Shown piece by piece: positions 46,215 to 56,533 of a stretch of 64,000 bases of DNA. The DNA lies in the NCBI RefSeq assembly GCF_020509005.1, contig NC_063012.1, positions 4,464,001 to 4,528,000 of the forward strand, given 5' to 3'. Each line of letters starts with the position of its first letter. Position 1 is the first letter of the stretch. This DNA is from Fulvia fulva (taxonomy: Eukaryota; Ascomycota; Dothideomycetes; Mycosphaerellales; Mycosphaerellaceae). The notes below the pieces were generated by a model. It was not told the origin of the DNA. It saw nothing but the letters and a program-made list of their open reading frames with translations, and made no database searches. The position numbers and the translations under genes are program-made.

Positions 46215-47230
46215 CCTCCTCGCTATAGCTACTCGTCTATACCCGGCGGGCTCTCCTTACTTCTCTTACTACCGTAGTGTACTTCGGCGTCTAGTATAGT
46301 TTAGACTATATCGTTAGTTAGGTAAGCGGAACGTAAAGTAAGGTCGCTTTTCCTATTTCGTCTATTAACCCTTAGACTACCTCGTCCATCTCGTCTTTAC
46401 TAATATATTACTACTACGCGATCTAGACTAGCCTCTCGGAGTTATCGAGGTACGCCTAGATATTAGCCTAGTAGGCCTTTCCCTAGTTTAGCTTAGGGGT
46501 TCTCGCTAGTATACGTTATATCTATATCGTAATAGAGGTCCTAACTAGTATATAGTCTAACGACGCCTCGAGTTTATATTCGATCCTATAGTAGGTTACT
46601 ATATAGTAGTAGCTATCTAAGATCTAGGAGAGGTCGATCGTGCCTTAGAGTCCCCCTCTCTTCTAGGGGCCTAGGTCCTTCGGAGTATTAAGGGCAATTA
46701 CGTTACTCGCTATTAAGTCGAGTACTTCGTCGGCTATAGGGTGCGGCTATATAAGGCTTTCCTAGGAAGGGTAGTATATATTAAAGTCTCCTACTACGAT
46801 ATAGTACCCTTGTCTCTTAAGCGTACTATCTAGGTGTCTATAGACCCTAAGGTCGCGGCTAGACCTCGAACCTAGCGGTTATATATATAGGTTGTATATC
46901 TAGGTACTACCTACGTAGAGGGAGGTAATATCGCCCCCGCCTTCTTCGTCTACGTAGTACACTACCTCCTAGTCGGATTCTAGTATGTCCTTACTAATAT
47001 AGAAGTACGTACGGGGTCTACCGTCGCCTCGTAGGTATATCGTATAGCCTAGTAACTTATAGGTCGTTAGTCTCTTATAGTACGGGTTAATCTATAGCTC
47101 CTAGATTACTAGGACGTAGTAGACGTACGGGTCCGCCTCGTATAGGAAGTGGTTCTAGACTATATCCTTACTATAGTTAACGTTGTACTAGATAATACTA
47201 AGCGTGTCGAGGCTAGCTCTCGTTATCTAC
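46215..47230 (-). pseudogene. Tad-a2 ORF2, endonuclease part, RIPped
   Basis: Continues ORF2 on the other side of Gypsy-6 and matches Tad-a1 7357-8370. The endonuclease shows IQYNVNYSKD at its start near 47190 and VVGDFNIYYPS near 46770-46800. It would join the RT part once Gypsy-6 and one copy of CTAGG are discounted. RIP stops are frequent. Confidence 0.82.
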
Positions 47231-48470
47231 AATCATTTTCTCTATAATGTCCTATGTCCTACTACCTTATACGTCCTAGTCTACGCCTATTAGCTATATA
47301 CTAAAGGGGAGCCGGGCCTAGTAAGATTCCCTCGCCGTAGCTAGTAGAGTACGTAGCCTCCCGTACGCCCTAGGTTACGTATCCTTTATATTATTCTCGG
47401 CCCTAGGGCGCTTATACCCGACCGCCGCTAGCTAGTTCCGGTATAGGCTAGCCTTACGGTCGCCGTAGAATCTTAGGGCGACGGTTCTGTTTATAATTGC
47501 CTTGTTTTTCGCTAGTTTCCGCTATAGGCATTCCGCGCTATATAATAGGTAGTTTTCCGGACAGTTCGCGTACCGCCTCGTAGCCGATATATAGTCCCTA
47601 GATATATAGTCTTCTATATAGTTCGAGTAGGCCTACTCATTTATATACGTATAGGTTTAGTGTCTATACTATTAGTATTTAAAGCATTAGAGGACACGAA
47701 AGGATAAGGAGTGCTTTTCTACTATCTTAAGGCTATATTGCTAGATTAGGCCTTGTTCTATCGCTAGATCCGCCGCTTTCGCGTCTTATAGCTATACTAT
47801 TAGCGCCGAGGCCTTCTTGCCTTCTAGCCATTTCCTATAGAGCTAAGTCGCCTTCTAGATTAGAGAGTTAAGAGGGACTAGGTTATCCTCTTAGAGAGTA
47901 TATAGGTGACCTTAGTTAGTTAGGTCGAACTCTTTAGGTATGTCGTAGATTAGGATCGTAAATTACTTTATAAAGACCTTTACTAGTACTATAACCTTAG
48001 ATACCTATTATTACTACGCCTCTAGGTGCTTTCTAATAGTAGTAGAGCTAGTATAGATCTATAGAGTACCGTTAGACTATTAGTTCACTACGACTACCCC
48101 TAGTTAGTTGATTCGTTAGGCGAGCTCCTTATTCGATAGCTTCGTAACTTCGGCCTAGTCTCCCTTTACTATAATACGGATCGTAACTATATCGTACGTT
48201 AGGCGGGGGCCTAGTATCAATACCGCGACCGATACCTAGCTATAGGGGTATTAATTCCGGGTAGCCTTATTAATTACCTAAGACGTCGTCCTTATTTCTT
48301 ATTACCCTCGGTAATACGATAGTACTAGCGCCGTACGTAGCTAAGTAATGATTACCTAGAGAGACCGGTATAGGAGCTAGTCGTTAGTTTCTATACTTTT
48401 TACGTCCTCTATAAGTTACTACTAGTTATCTTAGGAGAGCTTCGCCTATAGAGCCGTAGGCGTCGGTAGT
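47231..48470 (-). pseudogene. Tad-a2 ORF1, RIPped
   Basis: Reverse complement of Tad-a1 ORF1, including the zinc-knuckle region near 47520-47690 with Cys/His changed to Tyr. Its N-terminal coding sequence is interrupted by the 93-bp insertion at 48481-48573. Stops make it non-functional. Confidence 0.75.
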
Positions 48471-48474
48471 ACCG

Positions 48475-48579
48475 TAGCCTACGTATCTTCTATTATATTT
48501 TATAGTGAGGTAGAGCCGAGAGTAGTTAGTTACGTGTTTCTTACGAGCAATTTGATACTTATTAGGTCACGTTTAGCCT
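48475..48579. mobile_element. 93-bp insertion with 6-bp flanking duplication in Tad-a2
   Basis: Bases 48481-48573 are absent from Tad-a1 and Tad-a3 at the same place. TAGCCT stands on both sides (48475-48480 and 48574-48579). The insert begins ACGTATCTTC and ends GGTCACGTT; the terminal inverted similarity is weak. It could be a tiny non-autonomous element, a trimmed excision remnant or filler DNA. Confidence 0.6.
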
Positions 48580-48671
48580 AGGCTACTATTGCCTAGAAGT
48601 TACCTAATATAGCTAGGTATCTCCGCGGCGTTTAGAGCTAAAGAAATAGGGTAAAGAGAACTTCTAGGAGA

Positions 48672-50944
48672 CTTATAATTAAGGATTACTTATAGTAGTA
48701 TATACGTTTAAAATATAGAGGTACTACCTCGAAGAAGTAGGCTAAATAATCGAAGTCTATACTGATTATAATAACTTACGAGGTATACGTACTATATGGC
48801 GGATTAACTCGTAATAAGTACGCTCGGTAGTTTACCTCGGCGCGTTTAATTTTAATATGTTCTATAAGGCTAGAGTAAAGAACCTAGCTAATAGACTCTT
48901 AAGAAGAGTAGACTACCTTACTTAGAATAGTAATATTAATATACTACTACCTACCCTAAAACGTAAGCTATAGCTTATAGAGTATAATATAGAAGTAAGG
49001 GTAGAGTATATAAGTAGAGTAGGAGGATCCACGCCTAATACTTACTTAGAGATTACTATAGAATCGTAGCCTAATTAAAGTAGTAGTATCCGTACCGCTA
49101 GTACTACTAGATATATATAGTATATACTACGGTAAGTAGCAAGTCGCTACTTACCGAAACTATAGAAGGTCGCTATAATAGCTAGATAAGCTTACTACGT
49201 ACGGCCTAGTAAAGAGATACTTTTGTATTGGCTAAGATCGTAGCGCTATTATATACCGCGCGCGTACCGAGTAGATAAGCCGTCTAGAGGCTAGACGAAA
49301 GTAATATCCTTCGCTTTAAGGGTAGGTAATATATTCCGGTAGACCTATCGCTTTAGTAAGAAGTAATAAGCCGCGTATATAACTATCCTATCGCTAGATA
49401 CTTCGGCGTAGCTCGAACGTACGAGCTTCTTACGAGGATATATTACTAGGAAAACTTAGAATATAACGTAAGCTAGTATATTAATATTAAAGGAAAATGT
49501 GCTATTAGCGGTTATAAACCTCTAAGAGTAAGCGTAGCGGTATAGAGCTCTATCTACTAGCCTATCGCGACGGCGTACGATATACGCTATACGTTCGAAC
49601 ACCCGTAGACTACTCTAGCTACTATTAATATTAATATATAGTAGTATTAACGGCGAGCTCGCTAATAGGTATAGTACGGTAAGTATATTATACTAAACTT
49701 TAAAGTTGACTAATTATAGAGAGCGCTAAGGCTAGTTAAGGGCTAGTAATAGAGCTCTACTCCCTCGCTAACGCCTTACCTACGTACTCGTAAGCTTATA
49801 CTTCGGTATAGCTAGCGCTTAGTCGCTACGCTTAATAATAATACTATAAAGAAAGCCCTATAGCGAATTATTACTCCTTCTAATCCTATATAAACCTTTT
49901 AATAAGCTAATAATAGACTTTGTAACAGGCCTTCTACCGTCTTAGCGCGAAGGCCGTACTTACGATACGTTTCTAGTAATCGTCGACCGCTACTTAAAGA
50001 TAGTACGGTATATACCGGTACTAAAGTCCTAGTTAGCTATAGACCTTATAACCAATATATTCGATAAGATATTTTATAAATAGGGTATCTCTAAGGGTAT
50101 CGTATCGGAAAGGAGGTTAGTATTTATAAGTAAGTACTAGAAAGAAGTCTATTTCTAGCTTTAGGTAAAGCGTAGGTTAAGTATAGTCTTCTATTAATAG
50201 ACTAACGAATAAACCGAACGTTAGAACTAGATACTTAAATACTACCTTTATATATACTATAAAAAGTATTAAGACGACTAGGTAGAGCTTCTACCCGTCG
50301 TAGAGTTTACTTATAATAATAGTAAGTATAGTAGTACTAGCGAGATCCTCTTTATAATTGTCTATAGATAAGCTAGTAATCTACTAGTAATAGCTAACGA
50401 CGTCTATTAAGAAGAGGAGGTACCTATAGTAGCCGAACGAGTTAAGCGTATATTAAACGCGCGGAAAGCGCTCGAGCTCTACTTAGCTAACGCCTAGAAA
50501 TACTAGAAGCGATATTATAATAGGAACTATTTACTAGCGACCTTTAAGAAGGGTAATCTTATACTACTAAGTACTAAGAATCTTACGCTAGTATTACTAA
50601 GTAAGAAGATAAGTATAGAATATATCGGCCCGTTTAGAGTCCGTAATATAGTTAGTACGTAGACGTATCGACTTTAGCTACTACCTATATACTAAGTATA
50701 CGACGTTCTCTATATAAGTAGCCTTAAAGTCTATATAAAGAGAGACGATAATAAGAACGATAATACTTACGAACTTAAGGTACTACCGAGTAGCGAAGAG
50801 GTATAGAAGGCAGATAAGATACTTATAGAGCTAAGGGTAAGGTAGAAAAAGAAAGAGTACCTAATACGCTAGTAAGGCTACGGACTAGAGTAGGATTTAT
50901 AGAAGCGAGAAGAGTAATTCGAGGATATAAGTAAGGCGCTAGAA
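48672..50944 (+). pseudogene. Gypsy-7 pol: RNase H end and integrase, RIPped
   Basis: Starts abruptly after Tad-a2 in the RNase H domain (YTDYNNLRGIRT at about 48760), with YLGAFNFNM-like and VDYLTQ linker residues. Integrase has its core at about 49890-50260 (IIDFVTGLLPS, VSERRLVF for TSDRGxxF, YQQTNEQTERQN). A C-terminal domain follows (YIGPFRV near 50625, VYDVLYISSLKVY, and YLIRQQGYG-like chromodomain remains near 50850). The first Asp of the catalytic triad is visible; the second appears as Glu in the decoded frame. The element is cut at 50944 by the LTR of Gypsy-2b. No RT is present to its left. Confidence 0.75.
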
Positions 50945-51129
50945 TGTCACCGTACCGGCGTACATTTACTTAAACCCGTAGGTACGTACCTAGACCCCGC
51001 GCCCGCTAACTAATCCGACTAGCGGCTTAGCGCCCGTATATAACTCTCGCGCCCTCCGCGCCTCTCTTAGATAGAACATCTATTCGACTTATACCTTACT
51101 CGACTACGTACTTATACTTACTTATAATA
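50945..51129 (+). repeat. Gypsy-2b 5' LTR (185 bp)
   Basis: TGTCACCGTACCGG to CTTATAATA, same length as 12167-12351. Contains TATATAAC and, about 40 bases on, ATCTATTCGA (51078-51087). Confidence 0.92.
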
Positions 51130-51131
51130 CT

Positions 51132-51141
51132 TCGAATAGAT
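51132..51141 (+). promoter_or_regulatory. Gypsy-2b primer binding site (self-priming type)
   Basis: TCGAATAGAT, two bases after the LTR, complements ATCTATTCGA at 51078-51087 perfectly; conserved in Gypsy-2a. Confidence 0.72.
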
Positions 51142-51339
51142 TATTACTAACGTATAGAGAGACACGACAAGCTATATTCGGGAGATTATAGAGAAACCGC
51201 GATAGTATATAAGGAAGTACTAAGATTAGGTGTCGTACTCGCTAAGTCGTACCGTAAAGTAGGTTATAGCTAATATAGTAGTAATAGCGAGACGGACCGG
51301 TACCGGCGTACTAGACGTAAGTATAGAGAACACTAATAG

Positions 51340-53310
51340 ACGCGTTCGTTACGCGCCCCTTAATAGATCATCTTTCTTTACCCTACTACCCGATCTGCCC
51401 GATAACGATAGCGCGAACCCGGCGACGTAGACTTAAGGACGTAAAGAGGATATCGTAAATAAGCTCCTTAACGAGAATAACTAGTACCGTAAGTAGTACA
51501 AGAAGGTGTTCGACTAACTTAAGGCAATTAAGGAAGAGGAGGTCGAGATAGAGCTAAACTTAGCTAACCTATATAGGGCGGAGTTTATCGAGGATAAGAC
51601 AGAAGATAAGGGTACTAAGGTAACGAGGAAGAGGAGGATTACTATCGATAACTTCAAGGGAGCCTTCGACTTGTTAAACGGGTTGAATATAGATAAGTTC
51701 AAGAAGATAGTCAATAACTATCCCTAGTAGATCTATAAGATCCTCTATAATATCGAGTCCGATTACCGACGTACGTATAAGCTTAATACTACGCTTAATA
51801 TAGCTAACCGTATTAACCTCCGTAAGGCGTAAGATACTAAGGAGTAGATAGACCGACTCGAGGATATAATCGATACGGAATAGGCGACTAGACAGTCCCT
51901 AGATAAGGAGGTTATAAGGGCTAAGGATATAAAGAAGGTATATCGTACGTAGTATAAGGTAGCGGAGAGTAACCTAGGAGAGACCGAGACTAAGCTCGTA
52001 GTAGCCGAGAAGCGTATTACTAAGCTTAAGAAGTAAGAGAAGGACCGTAGCCGGTCTAAGGAAAAGTAAGACCTACTACCTTAGCGAACCGAGTCTAAGG
52101 AGTTACTAGAGCGTCGGTAGAATAGAGGTAAGCCTAATAAGAAGAAGTCGGACCCGGATTTATCGTACTTATTAGACGACGAGGACGACGGTAATAAGGG
52201 CCGTAAGAATAGCTATAAGGACGGTAGTTATAAGAGTAGGAAGAATCGCCCGAGTACCGACTTAGATAGTAACCCTATCTCCGTATATACGACTTACGAC
52301 GCCGACATAACTACTAGTATCAAGTCCTCTAACGAGCTAAAGGCCCCTACTAAGTTTGATCTAAAGAGCGACGATATTAAGTTCTAAGAGTAGTAGCGTA
52401 CTACCGAAGCTAAGCTCTAAGCCTCGAAGTACCGTACTATAAGGGACTCCCTTTAGAACGTCTAGAGCTAGTTAAAGAACGGTATATAGACCTATATCGA
52501 CTTAAAGATCTCTAGTCTTACTAAGTCTACGGAAGGTACGACTACTTAGTATACTTCTATAGATAAGATAATAGAAGATCTAGCCCGGCGCTACGGTACC
52601 TATAATACCTATACTAAAACTATAACTAAGCTCAATAGTCTATAGTAGGGTAATAAGGAGAAGTTTAGTAACTTCTACCTATCCTTCCGTAAGAACGCCG
52701 ACATTATTAACCTTAATAACGGCGCGAAGGAAAAGAAACTTAAGAAGGACTTCCTACTCTATAAGTTAAACTCGCGGTACGACAACTATATTATAAACAA
52801 GGACATAGTCAATATGACCCTTAAGCAAGTCGTGTCTACGCTATATAACTACGAGGACAAGTTTAAGGCGTTCGACCTTAAGTACGGTAAGACCGGTAAT
52901 AGTAATAAGACCTAAGGTAATAAGAAGACTACTAAGGGTAACGACGATAAGAAGGATACGGCTTCGGGTAGTAGCGATAAAAATACTAACCCGAACGCTA
53001 AGACTAAGTAGGCTAATCGACCTTAGGCATTTTAGTATATCTAACCTTTAGATACTACTCGCGCCTAGGGATATATCGATTAGAATCGGTGCTTAAAATG
53101 CGAATAAGAAGGTTACCGCCGTATCGATACCGGTTAGTACCCCCTTCGAGATATCGCCCGCCGCCTATTTACGCTAGACTATAACCTTAGTAATAACCGC
53201 CGTAACGGTAGTAATAGTAGTAACGCTAATAATACCGGCGGCGTAGGAAACGCCTAGTCCACTCCGTAAGCGCAATACGTAGTAGACCGTACGAGTTAGA
53301 GTTACGAGAA
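51340..53310 (+). pseudogene. Gypsy-2b gag, RIPped
   Basis: Decodes to a charged protein with a coiled-coil-like region (about 51840-52090, KLVVAEKRITKLKK) and an acidic/basic linker. The capsid core is at about 52490-52870 (KFSNFYLSFRKNADI, KKDFLLYKLNSRYD). A zinc-knuckle remnant lies near 53090-53140 (CLKCEQEGYRRIDTGQ). This is the uninterrupted form of the gag that Tad-a1 split in Gypsy-2a. A short minus-strand open frame at 51514-51714 is only its shadow. Stops are frequent. Confidence 0.8.
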
Positions 53311-54084
53311 AACGAGAAAAAGTATAAACATAAATATAGGCCTCCTAAGAGAGGCAAGGTTTTAAGTATATTGGTATACTCTCTACTAGCTATAAACTAC
53401 TCTATAGATAAATATAATCCGGTAATAGCTTCTTATCTAGTTATACTATATATAGTAAATAGAAAGATCCCTACTTAAACCCTTTATAATAATAGTACTA
53501 ACTCTATATACTTTAATATCGACTTTACGTATAAGAATAACCTTAATATAATATAGCTACCTAATCTATTAGGGTTAATATTAGTAGATAGCCGACCTAC
53601 TAGTAACCTTATTACTTATAGAACAACGGTATAGATTCAGATCGGTAGCTACGTAGAGACTAGGTCTAGCTACTACGTATTACTAGAATACGATATAGTC
53701 CTCGGCCGTCCCTAGTATAACGAGCATTAACCTACGTTCTACTATACGTTAGGAACTATAACCCTATTCTTACTATATTGTTAATAGAACTATATACTCG
53801 TAACTGAACTAGTATACGTATAGTCTATTAACGATAAGGGTATTATACTAAGAGGCGTTCTTTAGACCGAGATACTAGTACTAGAGAGTTCGCGACCTTA
53901 AGCTCTATCTAATTACGTCAAACCCTACGTAGAGGATAAAGACGAACCTATAGTAGTATAGGAGACGTACACGACGAAGGTAGTAATACGACATGCCGTC
54001 GATATCTACGATAAACCGGAACCGTCTTATTACGTAGACTATAGAGCTCTAAATACGCTTACGACGAAGACTCGCTACCCGATT
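53311..54084 (+). pseudogene. Gypsy-2b protease and start of RT, with internal deletion
   Basis: Protease remnants (NNSTNSIYF, IVLGRPQYNEH near 53690-53730) run into a shortened region. At about 54031-54036 the sequence jumps from the protease-RT linker (KPEPSYYV) straight to an RT motif (DYRALNTLTTKTRYPI); in Gypsy-2a 717 bp lie between them (3469-4185). The jump occurs at a shared ACGTA. The frame is preserved by the deletion but lost to RIP stops, and it is interrupted by Gypsy-1b after CCCGATT. Confidence 0.82.
53842..54084 (+). repeat. 243-bp direct duplication, left copy
   Basis: Part of Gypsy-2b. It ends exactly at the first base of the Gypsy-1b 5' LTR and matches 61307-61549 with three transitions that I can see and no indel. 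Confidence 0.93.
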
Positions 54085-54268
54085 TGTCACGGGCAGCCCG
54101 CGACCCCTTACTGTAGCTGCGTCGGCCCGGCTGAACCGCGGACCTTCTGCATCGGGTTAGCGCGGCTTGGCTTTGCTTTATAACTTCGCCGCGCCTCGCG
54201 CTCCTCTTTCGTAGCTTCGTAGAACAACAACTATCTCATTCGGACCCTATGGTACGCGCGCCCTTACA
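54085..54268 (+). repeat. Gypsy-1b 5' LTR (184 bp)
   Basis: TGTCACGGGC to CCCTTACA, with TTTATAA and GTAGAACAA (54219-54227). It differs from the 3' LTR at about six positions, five of them transitions and one C/G. Confidence 0.95.
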
Positions 54269-54270
54269 GT

Positions 54271-54279
54271 TTGTTCTAC
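54271..54279 (+). promoter_or_regulatory. Gypsy-1b primer binding site (self-priming type)
   Basis: TTGTTCTAC, two bases after the 5' LTR, is complementary to GTAGAACAA at 54219-54227 in the LTR, about 44 bases after the TATA-like box. Confidence 0.7.
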
Positions 54280-54284
54280 CTTAC

Positions 54285-54307
54285 TACCTAGATCGCGGAT
54301 CTAGGTA
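54285..54307 (+). other. Perfect 10-bp hairpin next to the primer site
   Basis: TACCTAGATC, loop GCG, GATCTAGGTA. Nearby CCTT (54279-54282) and AGG could extend the stem with a bulge. It lies five bases after the primer site; it may shape the RNA for priming or packaging, or be chance. Confidence 0.7.
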
Positions 54308-54533
54308 AGGGACGCGTAACAATAGGAACAGACAGAACCGCAGAACTCGAGAACGCGCAGAGCCGCATCAGAACACAGAACACGGTAAGGCGCACAGCGC
54401 GTAGATGCCTAGAGAACGCAACGCGGCGACACCATTAGTAGGTGGTCGCGCGCTCGTAGACAGTCAGGATACAGGCACCGTCACGCCTCCCCCGAACCTA
54501 GACAACATGACTTTATAAATAGCGAACGGCGGC

Positions 54534-56531
54534 ATGCCACCGCCACCTAAGCCTAAGGGCAAAAGTAAGCAGCGCACATCTCTTTTCCCCGACCTCTCCT
54601 CTTTTCCTTAGAGTCAGACACAGGACGACAACCGGCGGGTCACAGTAGACACCGGTGTCGCGCTACAACAAGAGATTGATAAAGCTTACTAGAAGGCCTT
54701 CGAGCGAGAAGAAGGTAGTGAGATTGACTTTATAGAACTGTTCGAGTTCAAGCTCGAAGAGAACCTAGGCGGCGACCTAGACGAGGTGTATCTATCACTC
54801 GACGAGGCAGAACACATTCTCGCATCCGAATACCAGAATGTCACCCCAGACAACCTCACGACCCTTGCATCCCAATACCCGAAGACCACCTACGACTTCG
54901 TACTACAAGTAGTCAACACGGCAATTACTAAGGGTAGACAACTCGATGTAATGGAGCGAGCCAACGACCTCCAGAACACCTAGTACACCACGCTGTACAC
55001 CGAATACGACCGCATCTACAAGATGCTGCGAAGTGAAGAGCTTGTCACACAGAAAATGGCAGCAGATCTCAAGAGCAAGAAGGATTGCGACCCAGCTAAG
55101 TTGTAAGAGCTAGGGAAGAAATATAAGGAAGCCAACAACCTGTGCAAGCAGTTCAGCGAGATCTGCGAGAAGGAGAAGAAGAAGGCACAAGATGCTAAGG
55201 CGAAGAACCAGGCCCTATAACAAGAAGTCGATGACCTGAAGGCTCGGCTTGAGGCAGGAGACACTATATAGAACGGAGGCAGGGGCCGCTCAGGCCGCCG
55301 ACCCTCTCGTTCCCGCCCACGCGAGACCTCACTCGAGCAGCTGTTACGTAGGTATCGCGAAGCTGCTAGTGGAGGGGGCGGTGGCGGTGGTGGTGATAAC
55401 GATAACGATGGAGACGACGATGACCGTAGCGACAATAGCCGAGGACGTGACAACGACCGTCCGCGACTAGGACTTAACAACAGTCGTGACTCGAGAATGC
55501 GCAACACCCGTACCTAGACACCACTAGTTGACCTTCCAGAACGTCTCTTCACTATTGACCGCACCCTCACTCGCGGCATAGAGATCGGCAAGGGTGTGCC
55601 CGACCCTAAGCACTTCAAGAACGATGACGACCCCAATTTCGACAGCTAGTACAGCAGTGTTCTCCTAAAGCTGACTGTAGCAACCTTCCGCACTAAGGCA
55701 GATGGTCTGCGCTTCGTGTATAGGTGGACACAAGGTGATCCTCAGCGAAGCATTAAGCCGAGGATCCCTGTGCCTAGACAGCAGTCCTTCAACGAGTTCA
55801 AGACTAGAGAAGAGTTGTTAGACTAGATGACACGCCAATATGGCACACGCAATGAGGGAACTAAGGCTATAGTTGACATTGCTACCTATAAGCAAGAACA
55901 AGGCGAAACCTTTGTAGCCTTCTATGCCCGCTACTCGAAGTTGCGCGCCTAGATGTTATGGACCGATAAGACCGAGCTCATACTGTTCCGTAACCGACTG
56001 AACCGCAAGTACTTCATTAAGACCTTCGGCGACCGCGAAGTCGACCGCCGCCTAGATAGTATACAAGACGTTATCGAGGAGTGCACCGCACTGGACGAGA
56101 GTTTCTACGAGACAGATCGACTATACCCGTAGAAGGAGCGCCCCCGGGGCAATGGCAACTCGAACAGCAATGGCGGCCAGAACAACTAGAATAACGGCAA
56201 CGTAGTCACTAGTGCCGCTGCCGGTGTAGCAGGTGCCTTAGTACAGCGCCTACTACAGTACGCTAGTACCAAGAAGAAGGAGGATCTGCCGACACATCTA
56301 CAGAACCTGCCTGCGCTCAACCGTGAGCAGCGCGAAGACCTTAAGAAGTAGGGTAAGTGCTACCGCTGCCGTATAGGTTCTTACGTGTCGACCAACCCTA
56401 AATGCCCAATGTATAGGTACGATGGCGACTATCGCCTACCGCGTCTACGCAATACCACGCCGAATCCGAACGCGAACCTCAGTTCCCTAGCCGCCGATCC
56501 GCGGCAGGGAAATGGCACGACCGCTACCTAA
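54534..56531 (+). pseudogene. Gypsy-1b gag, RIPped
   Basis: Frame of about 665 codons from ATG 54534, chosen because it is the first ATG in the frame that carries the capsid. The N-terminus is basic (MPPPPKPKGKSKQR). A coiled-coil-like segment lies at about 55060-55250. A Gly8 plus Asp/Asn run coded by GGN repeats is at 55370-55430. The capsid core is at about 55680-56110 (TFVAFYARYSKLRAQML-type residues). A zinc-knuckle remnant lies near 56355-56400 (CYRCRIGSY..CP, His replaced by Tyr). The frame ends TAA 56529-56531, which may itself be a mutated CAA. In-frame TAGs break it. The short open stretch 54786-54983 is part of it. Confidence 0.82.
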
Positions 56532-56533
56532 GC

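Larger units (their letters stand above)
36566..48671 (-). mobile_element. Tad-a2: RIPped Tad-a LINE, split by Gypsy-6
   Basis: Minus strand, 36566-39050 plus 46215-48671, about 4.94 kb without the insertion. It matches Tad-a1 from its base of about 6018 to the tail, so it is 5'-truncated by some 170 bp. Gypsy-6 sits at 39051-46209 with a 5-bp target duplication, and a 93-bp insertion lies at 48481-48573. The right flank is Gypsy-7 and the left flank Tad-a3; no target duplication links them. Confidence 0.9.

Noticed and set aside
2031..53841. Dense in-frame TAG/TAA might mean a genetic code with reassigned stop codons.
   Set aside because: The Gypsy-1a and Tad-b copies use TGG, CAG and CAA at positions where their mutated relatives have TAG/TAA, and CA/TG depletion extends into non-coding LTRs. 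Mutation, not recoding, explains it.
55016..55507. 163-codon Ser/Pro/Arg-rich minus-strand frame.
   Set aside because: Low-complexity shadow of the Gypsy-1b gag; the Gly/Asp-rich region on the plus strand creates the Ser/Pro runs.
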